Of a stretch of 6,692 bases of DNA, positions 1 through 6,021 are shown piece by piece. Below the pieces are notes generated by a model. It saw only the letters and a list, made by a program, of their open reading frames with translations, was not told the DNA's origin and searched no databases. Numbering within the stretch: the stretch's first letter is position 1; the number at the start of each line of letters is the position of its first letter. Where the stretch lies: positions 1-6,692 of the forward strand of contig JALWQC010000200.1 in NCBI GenBank assembly GCA_027080755.1. The letters are read 5' to 3'. Origin of the DNA: Paracoccaceae bacterium. GTDB taxonomy: Bacteria > Pseudomonadota > Alphaproteobacteria > Rhodobacterales > Rhodobacteraceae. A program made the position numbers and the translations under genes.

Positions 1-441
1 CTTCTGGTGCGCAAGGATTCCGAGGTGCTGGAGGCCAAACGCCACGAGATCCCGTTTTTCGAGCCCCGCGGCGCCATTTCCGCCGCGCTGCGCCTGCCCG
101 CCAAAACCCTGCGTGTGGTCGGCACCCACCTGAGCCTGCTGCGCAGTTTCCGCCGCCAGCAGATCCGCGCCATCGACGCGCAATTCGACAACGGCCCCAT
201 GCCCACGCTGATCATGGGCGATCTGAACGAATGGCGGCTGGAGGGCGCGCTGGATGCCCTCGGCCCCGATTACAAGGTGCAGATCCCGGGCGCCAGTTTC
301 CCCGCCAACCGGCCCAAAGCGCGCCTTGACCGGTTGATCCTGCACAATGATCTGGAACTGCTGCGCGGGGCGGTCCATACGTCGCCGCTGGCGATGGTGG
401 CCTCGGACCATCTGCCGATCTGGGCGGATATACGGGCCTGA
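1..441 (+). CDS. Endonuclease/exonuclease/phosphatase family protein, 3' part
   Basis: The frame is open from base 1 and ends at TGA 439-441, giving 146 visible residues, so the true start lies upstream. Three motifs of the metal-dependent endonuclease/exonuclease/phosphatase (DNase I-like) fold are seen in the right order: GTHL at about 41-44 followed by an arginine/glutamine-rich helix, MGDLNEW at about 72-78 (metal- and phosphate-binding Asp/Asn), and the C-terminal SDHLPIW at about 135-141 with the catalytic Asp-His pair. The visible part is therefore the C-terminal half to two-thirds of the domain. Members cleave phosphodiester or phosphomonoester bonds in nucleic acids, lipids or small molecules; the substrate cannot be read from this part. 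It lies 69 bp upstream of tyrS on the same strand with no clear terminator between, so read-through is possible. The fold assignment is firm; the specific function is unknown. Confidence 0.88.
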   Translation, partial: LLVRKDSEVLEAKRHEIPFFEPRGAISAALRLPAKTLRVVGTHLSLLRSFRRQQIRAIDAQFDNGPMPTLIMGDLNEWRLEGALDALGPDYKVQIPGASFPANRPKARLDRLILHNDLELLRGAVHTSPLAMVASDHLPIWADIRA

Positions 442-472
442 GGTCTGCTCCCTTCCCTTTCCTGATTCAGGT

Positions 473-480
473 GCTATACA
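473..480 (+). promoter_or_regulatory. Weak -10-like element before tyrS
   Basis: GCTATACA matches six of eight positions of the alphaproteobacterial -10 consensus GCTANAWC and contains TATACA. It would place a transcript start about 20-25 bases before the tyrS ATG. No good TTGAC-type -35 lies at the expected distance, so this is only a candidate. tyrS could instead be read from a promoter upstream of the preceding gene. Confidence 0.22.
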
Positions 481-510
481 ACGCCTATTCTTAACTATGG
501 AAACGGAACA

Positions 511-1764
511 ATGACCTACAAGCCGAAAAGCGAATTCCTGCACGAGATGCAGACCCGTGGCTTTCTGTCCGACTGCACGGATCTGGAAGGCCTTGATGAA
601 GCCCTGCTGAACGGTGTTGTTCCGGCCTATATCGGCTTTGACGCGACGGCGGACAGCCTGCATGTCGGCTCGCTTATCCAGATCATGATGCTGCGCTGGT
701 TGCAGAAAACCGGACACAAGCCGATTACCCTGATGGGGGGCGGCACAACGAAGATCGGGGATCCCTCGGGCAAGGATGAATCGCGCCCGCAGCTGACCGG
801 CGAAAAGATCAACGAGAATATCGCCGGCATCCGCAAGGTGTTCGACAAATACCTGACCTTCGGCGACGGGCCGACGGATGCGGTGCAGCCCAACAATGCC
901 GAATGGCTGGACGGGCTGAACTATATCGAATTTCTGCGCGACTACGGACGCCATTTCACCATTAACCGGATGTTGACCTTTGACAGCGTTAAATTGCGGC
1001 TGGAACGTGAACAGCCGCTGACCTTTCTGGAATTCAACTACATGCTGTTGCAGGCCTATGACTTTGCCGAGCTGAACCGGCGCTATGGCTGTGTGTTGCA
1101 GATGGGCGGCTCGGACCAGTGGGGCAATATTGTCAACGGAATCGACCTGACGCGGCGCGTGAACCAGAACACCGTTTTCGGGCTGACCACGCCGCTGCTG
1201 ACCAAGGCGGACGGCTCTAAAATGGGGAAATCGGCGTCGGGCGCGATCTGGCTGAACGAGGACCGGCTGAGCCCCTATGAATTCTGGCAATTCTGGCGCA
1301 ACACGCTGGATGCGGACGTCGGAAAATTCCTGAAGCTGTTTACCGAACTGCCGGTGGCGGAATGTGAACGGCTCGGCGCGCTGAAAGGGGCGGAGATCAA
1401 CGAGGCGAAGATTATCCTCGCCAACGAGGTAACGACGCTGGCGCACGGTGCAGACGCAGCCGCCGCCGCCGAGGCCACCGCGCGCGAGGTGTTCGAAAAA
1501 GGCGGCGTCGGGGATGACCTGCCGACCGTCACGCTGGATCCGGCAGACCTGTCCGATTCCGGCATTTCCATTGTGCAGCTGTTCGTGAAATCCGGTCTGG
1601 CCAAATCGGGCAAAGAGGCCAAGCGCCTGATTGCCGAGGGCGGCGCAAAGCTGGACGACAAAACGGTCAGCGACGCCGGCATGATGATTCCCCGCGATGC
1701 CGTCGCCGCCACGCTGAAACTGTCGGCCGGCAAAAAACGCCACGCGCTGGTGAAGCTGGGCTGA
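511..1764 (+). CDS. tyrS: Tyrosyl-tRNA synthetase (TyrRS)
   Basis: Cytoplasmic class I aminoacyl-tRNA synthetase that activates tyrosine with ATP and charges tRNA-Tyr (EC 6.1.1.1). The 417-residue length is normal for bacterial TyrRS. The Rossmann catalytic domain carries HVGS at 51-54 (the HIGH signature), just after Y40 of the tyrosine pocket. The YxxxQxxD tyrosine-recognition motif is Y177, Q181, D184, followed by GGSDQWGN at 199-206. The KMSKS loop reads KMGKS at 237-241. An alpha-helical anticodon-binding region follows, then a C-terminal S4 RNA-binding domain from about 352 to the end. The ATG at 511 is preceded by a modest purine-rich GGAAACGGAACA, and the N-terminus from there is typical, so this start is preferred. 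No T-box or other leader structure is visible in the 69-bp gap upstream. A strong terminator follows 20 bp after the stop. The gene appears intact. Confidence 0.98.
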   Translation: MTYKPKSEFLHEMQTRGFLSDCTDLEGLDEALLNGVVPAYIGFDATADSLHVGSLIQIMMLRWLQKTGHKPITLMGGGTTKIGDPSGKDESRPQLTGEKINENIAGIRKVFDKYLTFGDGPTDAVQPNNAEWLDGLNYIEFLRDYGRHFTINRMLTFDSVKLRLEREQPLTFLEFNYMLLQAYDFAELNRRYGCVLQMGGSDQWGNIVNGIDLTRRVNQNTVFGLTTPLLTKADGSKMGKSASGAIWLNEDRLSPYEFWQFWRNTLDADVGKFLKLFTELPVAECERLGALKGAEINEAKIILANEVTTLAHGADAAAAAEATAREVFEKGGVGDDLPTVTLDPADLSDSGISIVQLFVKSGLAKSGKEAKRLIAEGGAKLDDKTVSDAGMMIPRDAVAATLKLSAGKKRHALVKLG

Positions 1765-1784
1765 CACCAAAAACCGAAAATCAC

Positions 1785-1814
1785 AACCCGCCCTTCCTGC
1801 AGGGGCGGGTTTTT
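1785..1814 (+). terminator. Intrinsic terminator of tyrS
   Basis: A perfect 9-bp GC-rich stem (1785-1793 with 1803-1811, AACCCGCCC/GGGCGGGTT) with a nine-base loop runs into TTTTT at 1810-1814. It starts 20 bp after the tyrS stop. On the minus strand the same hairpin is followed by the looser U-rich stretch GTGATTTTCGGTTTTT, so weak termination of leftward transcripts is also possible. Confidence 0.9.
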
Positions 1815-1923
1815 CATGGGCGCCTGAAGCGTGGTTAACAACGGGTAAAACCAGCGTTTCGGTTTTCGTCCAACGGGGTATTTTTCCGTGTTTTCTGTAG
1901 GTTAACGAAAACCCAAAAGAACT
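1815..1923. other. AT-richer non-coding gap with inverted repeats
   Basis: No credible protein gene is seen here; composition is visibly richer in A and T than the flanking genes. It contains a 9-bp inverted repeat, GGTTTTCGT at 1861-1869 and ACGAAAACC at 1905-1913. Nested inside it is a small ACGG (1873-1876)/CCGT (1886-1889) stem with a 9-base loop. GGTTAAC occurs twice, at 1833-1839 and 1900-1906. An RNA from either strand could fold into a long imperfect hairpin. Whether it is transcribed is unknown. Confidence 0.5.
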
Positions 1924-1939
1924 ACTAAACCGGTTTAGT
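1924..1939. promoter_or_regulatory. Perfect 16-bp palindrome, LacI-family-type operator candidate
   Basis: ACTAAACCGGTTTAGT is identical to its reverse complement over all 16 bases. A palindrome with a central CG inside AAACCGGTTT is the usual form of operators for LacI-family repressors. No LacI-family gene lies in the window, so the regulator would act from elsewhere. The site overlaps the -10 region of a promoter-like element on the minus strand, a normal position for a repressor site. The palindrome is seen directly; its use as an operator is inferred. Confidence 0.5.
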
Positions 1940-1958
1940 GGATCAATTCCCCAGTCAA
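1932..1958 (-). promoter_or_regulatory. Promoter-like element under the palindrome, pointing left
   Basis: On the minus strand TTGACTG (1958-1952) is followed after 12 bases by ACTAAACC (1939-1932). This resembles the alphaproteobacterial housekeeping consensus TTGACGS-N10-14-GCTANAWC: six of seven -35 positions and six of eight -10 positions match, with spacing in range. A transcript would start near 1925 and run toward the end of tyrS, away from any sensibly oriented gene. The -10 lies inside the palindrome at 1924-1939. Confidence 0.35.
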
Positions 1959-1973
1959 CACACCACAGCCCCA

Positions 1974-1998
1974 GGGGACCGCAAACCGGCCCCTTTTT
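1974..1998 (+). terminator. Second hairpin plus T-run, rightward orientation
   Basis: GGGG-A-CCG (1974-1981) pairs with CGG-CCCC (1987-1993) leaving one bulged A and a five-base loop CAAAC, followed by TTTTT at 1994-1998. It is oriented to stop rightward transcripts just before the convergent DUF3179 gene, whose stop codon begins at the last T. It may be a backup for tyrS read-through or the end of a short rightward RNA. Read leftward there is no T-run, so it is not a normal terminator for the DUF3179 gene, though the hairpin could protect that mRNA's 3' end. Confidence 0.5.
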
Positions 1999-2963
1999 CA
2001 GTCCCCCAACATCCATTCCCCGTCCGGCGCAAAGGCGTGGAAGGCAAAGGCGAAAGCGACCTCGTGGGGGATGTCGGCGCCGGTTCTGGCATCATAGACG
2101 CGAATGGAACCGATGTCGCGGCCATCCGCAATGCGGCGGGTGCCAAGGGCCGTGGCCATCCCGGCACGCCAGACGATACGCAGGCCGGCCTCTTGCAGCT
2201 CCCCGTTTTTGCGCAACCGTTCCAGCGGCCAGGCCCGCTTGCCGACCACAACGACACGGGCCAGCGGGTTGATGCCGAAGGGCGGGTTTTCGCCGCGATA
2301 CAGGAACGGACGTGTCGAGGTATCGTAACCTGCATAGGGGTTGGCCCCGTAGGCGCGGGCGTATCCTGTCGGCTCTGCCATGACCTCGCCCTGCGGGTTG
2401 CGGGCGCGGAATTCGCCAAGGGATTCCATCCAGCTGACGACCTTTTCCAGCCGGACGCCGGTCATCTTTCCCACGATCCCTTCGCCGGTAAACTGCTGCC
2501 ACCAGCTGTCGCTCTGGCGGTCGAACATGATCATGTCCGAGTTGCGCAATTTCCCCGAGACTCCGAATTCCAGCACCTGCCCGCCGACCCGCCGGTCAAA
2601 CACGATGCCCGAATTGCACAGGGGGCAAAAGGTAACGGCCAGCGGCACGCCGCCGATTTCGTCGTTGGCAATCTCGTGCCAGGTCAGATAGCGGATCGGA
2701 TAGGCCCGCGGGATCTGTCCGGCGATTTCCACGGTCAGGACCGGCTCGCGCTCGGAAAAGGTGACGTCGGAAACCGGAACGACCTGCACCGAAGATAGCG
2801 CGGGGATGCCGTCGCGGGGCGGGCCGCCGCTGATGATATCGGCAAAATCGACCGAGGTTTTGCTGAAATCCGTATCGGGCCATTCGGACGCCCAGAAGGG
2901 CGGCACCTGTGCGGCCAGCGGCAGGGCAAACAGGGTAAACAGGATCAGGAACAGGCGGAACAT
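1998..2963 (-). CDS. Exported DUF3179 domain-containing protein
   Basis: A 321-residue protein of the uncharacterised DUF3179 family. A hydrophobic N-terminal segment (about 3-18) ending LAAQ looks like a Sec signal peptide cleaved near 18/19, so the mature protein is probably periplasmic. Family hallmarks in order: GGPPRDGIP at about 46-54, RAYPIRYLTWHEI at 86-98 (His96), FCPLCNS at 112-118 with Cys113 and Cys116, FDRR, SGKLRNSDMIMFDRQ at 136-150, WWQQFTGEGIVG at 154-165, and a C-terminal aromatic-rich FAFHAFAPDGE. The gene appears full length. The ATG at 2963 has an excellent ribosome binding site, AAAGGAGG (2969-2976), five bases upstream. It is separated from the exported cyclophilin gene by a terminator, so it probably has its own promoter between about 2977 and 3041, but none is convincing. 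Biochemical function is unknown; the CxxC and His suggest metal binding or redox chemistry, which is inference. Confidence 0.92.
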   Translation of the reverse strand: MFRLFLILFTLFALPLAAQVPPFWASEWPDTDFSKTSVDFADIISGGPPRDGIPALSSVQVVPVSDVTFSEREPVLTVEIAGQIPRAYPIRYLTWHEIANDEIGGVPLAVTFCPLCNSGIVFDRRVGGQVLEFGVSGKLRNSDMIMFDRQSDSWWQQFTGEGIVGKMTGVRLEKVVSWMESLGEFRARNPQGEVMAEPTGYARAYGANPYAGYDTSTRPFLYRGENPPFGINPLARVVVVGKRAWPLERLRKNGELQEAGLRIVWRAGMATALGTRRIADGRDIGSIRVYDARTGADIPHEVAFAFAFHAFAPDGEWMLGD

Positions 2964-3041
2964 GGGGGCCTCCTTTGATTGGGCCCTGCCAGCCTGCGCC
3001 GGAAAACGGGGCCGCGATAGCCCCCCTCACGCCCATTTGAG

Positions 3042-3073
3042 CAAAAGAGAAGGGCGAGGTTCCCCCCGCCCTT
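3042..3073 (-). terminator. Terminator after the exported cyclophilin gene
   Basis: On the minus strand AAGGGCG (3073-3067) pairs with CGCCCTT (3056-3050) across a ten-base loop, followed by CTCTTTTGC. It starts about 20 bases after the cyclophilin stop codon and would separate that operon from the DUF3179 gene. The T-run is only four long, so termination may be partial. Confidence 0.65.
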
Positions 3074-3092
3074 TCACATTCTCCGGTGCGTT

Positions 3093-3695
3093 TTACTTGT
3101 CGCCCTTGATGTAGACCCGGGCCATATAGTCGGGGTCTTTCGCCACCAGCCCGTTATAGCCAGGCTCGCCGCGCTTGATGGCCTTGACCACATCCATGCC
3201 CTCTATCACACGGCCGACAACAGTGTATTGGCCGTTCAGCGAGGGATACTCGGTGAACATGATGAAGAACTGCGAATTGGCCGTGTCGGGGGCCTGCGAG
3301 CGGGCCATGCCGACAATGCCTTCGACATACATGACGTTGGAAAACTCCGCCGGCAGGTCCGGCAGATCCGAGCCGCCGCGCCCCGCCATATCGGGGTTGT
3401 AGCCATCGACTTTGCCAAACTGCACATCGCCGGTTTGCGCCATGAAATTGTCGATCACACGGTGAAAGGCCACGCCGTCATAGGCCCCGGCACGGGCCAG
3501 CTCCTTGATGCGGGCCACATGTTGGGGGGCCAGATCGGGGCGCAGCAGGATTTCCACGGTGCCGGGATGTTCGCCGGCAACCTCTATCACCAGAATGTTG
3601 TCGGGATCGAAATCCCCCTCGGCCAGCGCCCCGCTGCCCAGCCCGAGGGCCAGCGCAGCGGCCGCGGCCGCCTTCAGGAACGCGCGCCGGATCAT
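3093..3695 (-). CDS. Exported cyclophilin-type peptidyl-prolyl isomerase
   Basis: A 200-residue cyclophilin that should catalyse cis-trans isomerisation of Xaa-Pro bonds in proteins outside the cytoplasm. The N-terminus (MIRRAFLKA, then an Ala/Leu-rich stretch and ALA before E26) is a signal peptide. The RRxFLK pattern resembles a twin-arginine signal, but a Sec signal is also possible. The cyclophilin domain covers about 33-197. Active-site residues are present by motif alignment with human CypA: Arg79, Phe84 and Gln87 in FHRVIDNFMAQTGD, and Gln142 and Phe144 in SQFFI. The position of CypA Trp121 is Ser152 and that of His126 is Tyr157. The ATG overlaps the upstream cyclophilin's stop as ATGA (3695-3692), implying translational coupling. 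The two proteins are clearly paralogues (shared LARAGAYD, AFHRVID, MAQTGD, NSQFFIMF, LNGQYTV), differing mainly in the signal peptide and C-terminal tail. Confidence 0.95.
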   Translation of the reverse strand: MIRRAFLKAAAAAALALGLGSGALAEGDFDPDNILVIEVAGEHPGTVEILLRPDLAPQHVARIKELARAGAYDGVAFHRVIDNFMAQTGDVQFGKVDGYNPDMAGRGGSDLPDLPAEFSNVMYVEGIVGMARSQAPDTANSQFFIMFTEYPSLNGQYTVVGRVIEGMDVVKAIKRGEPGYNGLVAKDPDYMARVYIKGDK

Positions 3696-4201
3696 TCGAC
3701 GTCTGCCGCAACTTTGACCGAGATCATCCGGTCCGGATTCGCGGGCGGCTCGCCGCGGGTGATGGCGTCCACATGTTCCATACCCTCGATGACACGACCG
3801 TAAACCGTATACTGGCCGTTCAGGAAATGCCCGTCCTGGAACATGATAAAGAACTGCGAGTTGGCCGAGTTGGGATCCTGGCTGCGCGCCGCGCCCAGAA
3901 CGCCACGGTCAAACGGCAGGCTGGAAAATTCCGCCGGCACATTGCCAAGGTCGGAGCCGCCGGTGCCGGCCATGCGGATATTGAAATCCTTTTCCATGTT
4001 GCCATTGGCGACATCGCCGGTCTGCGCCATGAAGCCGTCGATCACACGGTGGAAGGCCACGTTGTCATAGGCACCGGCGCGGGCCAGCTCCTTCATGCGG
4101 GCAACATGCTGCGGCGCGACGTCGGGCAGCAGTTCCACCACGACGGGACCGTCTTTGAGTTCGATGATAATCGTATTTTCGGGATCTTTGATTTCGGCCA
4201 T
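3692..4201 (-). CDS. Cytoplasmic cyclophilin-type peptidyl-prolyl isomerase
   Basis: A 169-residue single-domain cyclophilin (EC 5.2.1.8) with no signal peptide, so cytoplasmic, of the usual bacterial PpiB-like size. The catalytic motif FHRVIDGFMAQTGD spans 50-63 with Arg52, Phe57 and Gln60 matching the key CypA residues. SQFFI at 115-119 supplies Gln116 and Phe118. Phe126 and Tyr131 stand where CypA has Trp121 and His126; these substitutions are common in bacterial cyclophilins and usually go with weak cyclosporin binding. The ATG at 4201 has a strong ribosome binding site, CAGGAGG, with its AGGAGG core at 4207-4212, five bases before it. It lies 68 bp downstream of coaD and overlaps the exported paralogue by 4 bp. 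No convincing promoter is visible in the 68-bp gap (the TATATA there is too close to the ribosome binding site), so co-transcription with coaD is likely. Confidence 0.96.
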   Translation of the reverse strand: MAEIKDPENTIIIELKDGPVVVELLPDVAPQHVARMKELARAGAYDNVAFHRVIDGFMAQTGDVANGNMEKDFNIRMAGTGGSDLGNVPAEFSSLPFDRGVLGAARSQDPNSANSQFFIMFQDGHFLNGQYTVYGRVIEGMEHVDAITRGEPPANPDRMISVKVAADVE

Positions 4202-4251
4202 TTCTGCCTCCTGTTATATAGATACAGGTGCAAAATATGGACTCGGGGCGG

Positions 4252-4278
4252 AAAACAAAAGGGCTGCGGTCAGCTTTT
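4252..4278 (-). terminator. Weak hairpin at the coaD stop, possible attenuator
   Basis: On the minus strand AAAAAAGCTG-ACCG-CAGC is followed by CCTTTTGTTTT. The GC stem is only 4 bp (4271-4274 with 4263-4266) and overlaps the coaD stop codon. It could reduce read-through into the cyclophilin genes but is too short to call a firm terminator. Confidence 0.22.
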
Positions 4279-4767
4279 TTGATATTTCTCCAGAAGGGCC
4301 TCTGCCACCGCTTTGGGAACGAAGCTGGAAATATCCCCCCCCAGCCGCGCGATTTCCTTGACCAGCCGCGAGGCGATGGCCTGATAGGGGGCGTCGGCCA
4401 TCAGGAAAACGGTTTCTATTTTGTCGTTCATGGCGCGGTTCATACCGACCATCTGGAATTCGTATTCAAAATCCGAGACGGCACGCAGGCCGCGGATGAT
4501 CACCCCTGCCCCCACATCCGAGGCGCAATCGATCAGCAGGTTTTCAAAGGGATGCACGACGATTTGCGTGTCACAGGCAGCGGCGATATCGGCGCAGTCG
4601 GCCTCTATCATGGCGACGCGTTCTTCCAGACTGAACAGCGGACCCTTGTCGCGGTTGATGGCCACCCCGATCACCAGCTTGTCCACAAGGTTGCAGGCCC
4701 GCGTGATGATATCGCGATGCCCCAGAGTGATCGGGTCGAAAGTCCCCGGATAAAGACCGATACGCAT
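4270..4767 (-). CDS. coaD: Phosphopantetheine adenylyltransferase
   Basis: Catalyses the fourth step of coenzyme A synthesis: ATP plus 4'-phosphopantetheine gives dephospho-CoA and pyrophosphate (EC 2.7.7.3); cytoplasmic, normally a hexamer. The 165-residue length is standard. The nucleotidyltransferase signature YPGTFDPITLGH is at 6-17 with the TxGH-type His17. Further family features are NRDKGPLFSLEER at 38-50, IIRGLRAVSDFEYEFQM at 90-106 (Arg92 is expected to contact substrate), and the C-terminal ASRLVKEIARLGGDISSFVP region at about 132-151. The ATG at 4767 is preceded by AAAGGGAA as ribosome binding site, and the N-terminus starts directly at the MRIGLYPGTFDP typical of the family. It lies 48 bp downstream of the CapA-like gene and 68 bp upstream of the cyclophilins, and is probably part of the same transcription unit. 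Confidence 0.98.
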   Translation of the reverse strand: MRIGLYPGTFDPITLGHRDIITRACNLVDKLVIGVAINRDKGPLFSLEERVAMIEADCADIAAACDTQIVVHPFENLLIDCASDVGAGVIIRGLRAVSDFEYEFQMVGMNRAMNDKIETVFLMADAPYQAIASRLVKEIARLGGDISSFVPKAVAEALLEKYQKS

Positions 4768-4797
4768 GCTGTTCCCTTTCGTTTTGTGCGACGCAAC

Positions 4798-4819
4798 ATT
4801 ATTGCGGAGCCAAGGTCAA
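4798..4819 (-). promoter_or_regulatory. Candidate internal promoter for coaD
   Basis: On the minus strand TTGACC (4819-4814) spans the TGA stop of the CapA-like gene, and AATAAT (4803-4798) follows about 30 bases before the coaD ATG. The -35 is good, but the spacing to the A/T-rich box is about 10 bases, shorter than usual. Use as a promoter is therefore doubtful. Confidence 0.28.
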
Positions 4820-6018
4820 GGATTTTTTGCTCGTGACGTGGCGGATTTTCCCTGCCCCCCGGCCGCGGGACAGCTGGCGGGTTGTGCGGAAAACCCCGGG
4901 GCGATGCGCGACAGGTAGCTATAGGCATTGGCGCGCGCCCCTTGTGCATCGCGCGGCGCAATCGACAGAAACATCCCCTGTGCGGTGAATTCCATCTGCG
5001 TCGCGATCCAGCCGATACGCCCGACCGACAGCCCCGCCGCCCCCTTTGTCCGGCACAGCTCCAACGCGACCAGTGCGCCGGTTTTGGCGGGCTGGAAGTT
5101 CTGCACCGCGATGAAATTGCCGGTGGAATAGGCCACAGGGGTTTTGCGCCCGTTTGCGCCCTGTTCAACCGTCAGGGGTTGCACGGCGTGGGGGTGCGTG
5201 CCGATGATAGCGCTGGCGCCGGCCTGTGCCAGATCCCGCGCAAGCGCCTGCTGCCGGCCCTCGGGGCGCGGGCTGTATTCCACCCCCCAATGGGGCAGGA
5301 CGATCACGGCGGCGGTGGCGGGATCGTTCGCCGCCGCGCGCACCAGCGACAACAGGGTCTCGCGGTCCTTGAAGCAGCGCAACACCCGATGCTGCGGGTC
5401 GCGGATCCCGTTGGTGGAAAAGCTGCAGGCGATAAAGGCGATCGGCCCGAGACGCGAGGGCAACCGGCGCACAAATTCCCGCGCCCCCGTGGCCGGCACC
5501 GTGCCGACCGCCGCAATCCCCGCCAGTTCCAGTTGCTGCAACGTCAGATCCGCCCCGCGTGCCCCGCGATCCATGGCGTGGTTGTTGGCGGTGGTCACCA
5601 GATCGATGCCAAGGGCGCGCAAGGGCGGCAGGATCATCGGGTGGTAGTTGAACTGCGGATAGCCCGTATAGACCCCCGTGCCAAAGACCGGCCCCGGATC
5701 CGCCCCCTGCCGGTTGGCGTCGCGCATGCCCGGGGCAACCGGCCCTTCCAGATTGGCCACGGCAATATCGGCCCAGCGGATATAGGGCGCGGCCTGTTGC
5801 CAGACCAGCGGCAGCCCGCCCGCATAGGCATAGCGTTGCAACTGGCGGTGCAGCAGCACATCGCCGGCAAATACCAGCCGCACCCGCTGCGCCCCCGTGC
5901 AGCTGTTCAGCGGGGCGGCGGCAAAATCGGGGGCGGGCAGACATTGCCCCTGCGGTGCGGGCATTTCCTGACAGGCGGCCAGAAGAAGCAGGACGGCCAG
6001 CGCCCGGACCGCGCGCAT
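4816..6018 (-). CDS. CapA-family (PGA_cap) metallophosphatase-fold lipoprotein
   Basis: A 400-residue member of the CapA / poly-gamma-glutamate synthesis family, which has a calcineurin-like metallophosphoesterase fold. The N-terminus is a lipoprotein signal: basic start, leucine run, lipobox LAAC with Cys16 as the lipidation site. Residue +2 is Gln, so outer-membrane rather than inner-membrane retention is expected by the E. coli rule. Domain motifs in order: FAGDVLLHRQL at 50-60 (Asp53), VANLEGPV at 87-94 (Glu91), TTANNHAMDRG at 142-152, LPHWGVEY at 241-248 (His243), GTHPHAVQP at 273-281 (His275, His277) and YSTGNFI at 297-303. About 90 C-terminal residues follow, ending in a low-complexity Ala/Gly/Ser tail. 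Six cysteines remain besides Cys16. The start is 3 bp after the CBS gene's stop with only AGGAA abutting the ATG, suggesting translational coupling. In capsule loci CapA homologues aid polyglutamate production, but no capB/capC is visible here, so the substrate is unknown. Confidence 0.92.
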   Translation of the reverse strand: MRAVRALAVLLLLAACQEMPAPQGQCLPAPDFAAAPLNSCTGAQRVRLVFAGDVLLHRQLQRYAYAGGLPLVWQQAAPYIRWADIAVANLEGPVAPGMRDANRQGADPGPVFGTGVYTGYPQFNYHPMILPPLRALGIDLVTTANNHAMDRGARGADLTLQQLELAGIAAVGTVPATGAREFVRRLPSRLGPIAFIACSFSTNGIRDPQHRVLRCFKDRETLLSLVRAAANDPATAAVIVLPHWGVEYSPRPEGRQQALARDLAQAGASAIIGTHPHAVQPLTVEQGANGRKTPVAYSTGNFIAVQNFQPAKTGALVALELCRTKGAAGLSVGRIGWIATQMEFTAQGMFLSIAPRDAQGARANAYSYLSRIAPGFSAQPASCPAAGGQGKSATSRAKNP

Positions 6019-6021
6019 TTC

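Noticed and set aside
461..471. CCTGATTCAGG, a short palindrome with one central base before tyrS
   Set aside because: Five-base arms around one base are expected by chance and cannot form a hairpin; no T-run or regulator context supports a role.
1275..1841. Open frame of 188 codons on the minus strand opposite the 3' half of tyrS
   Set aside because: The product is a low-complexity Ser/Ala/Pro-rich mirror of tyrS with a TTG start and no clear ribosome binding site. A transcript could cross it, but protein coding is not supported.
1833..1906. Two copies of GGTTAAC about 67 bp apart (1833-1839, 1900-1906) as possible insertion-site repeats
   Set aside because: Seven bases is too short, and nothing between them resembles a mobile element; they are noted only as part of the AT-richer gap.
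1938..2798. Open frame of 286 codons on the + strand starting with GTG inside the palindrome
   Set aside because: It lies opposite the DUF3179 gene, runs through the hairpin and T-run at 1974-1998, has no ribosome binding site and no recognisable protein features.
4213..4240. TATATA and TATTTT boxes upstream of the cytoplasmic cyclophilin as its promoter
   Set aside because: TATATA would start transcription inside the ribosome binding site, and TATTTT has only TTGTTT at about 15 bases as a poor -35.
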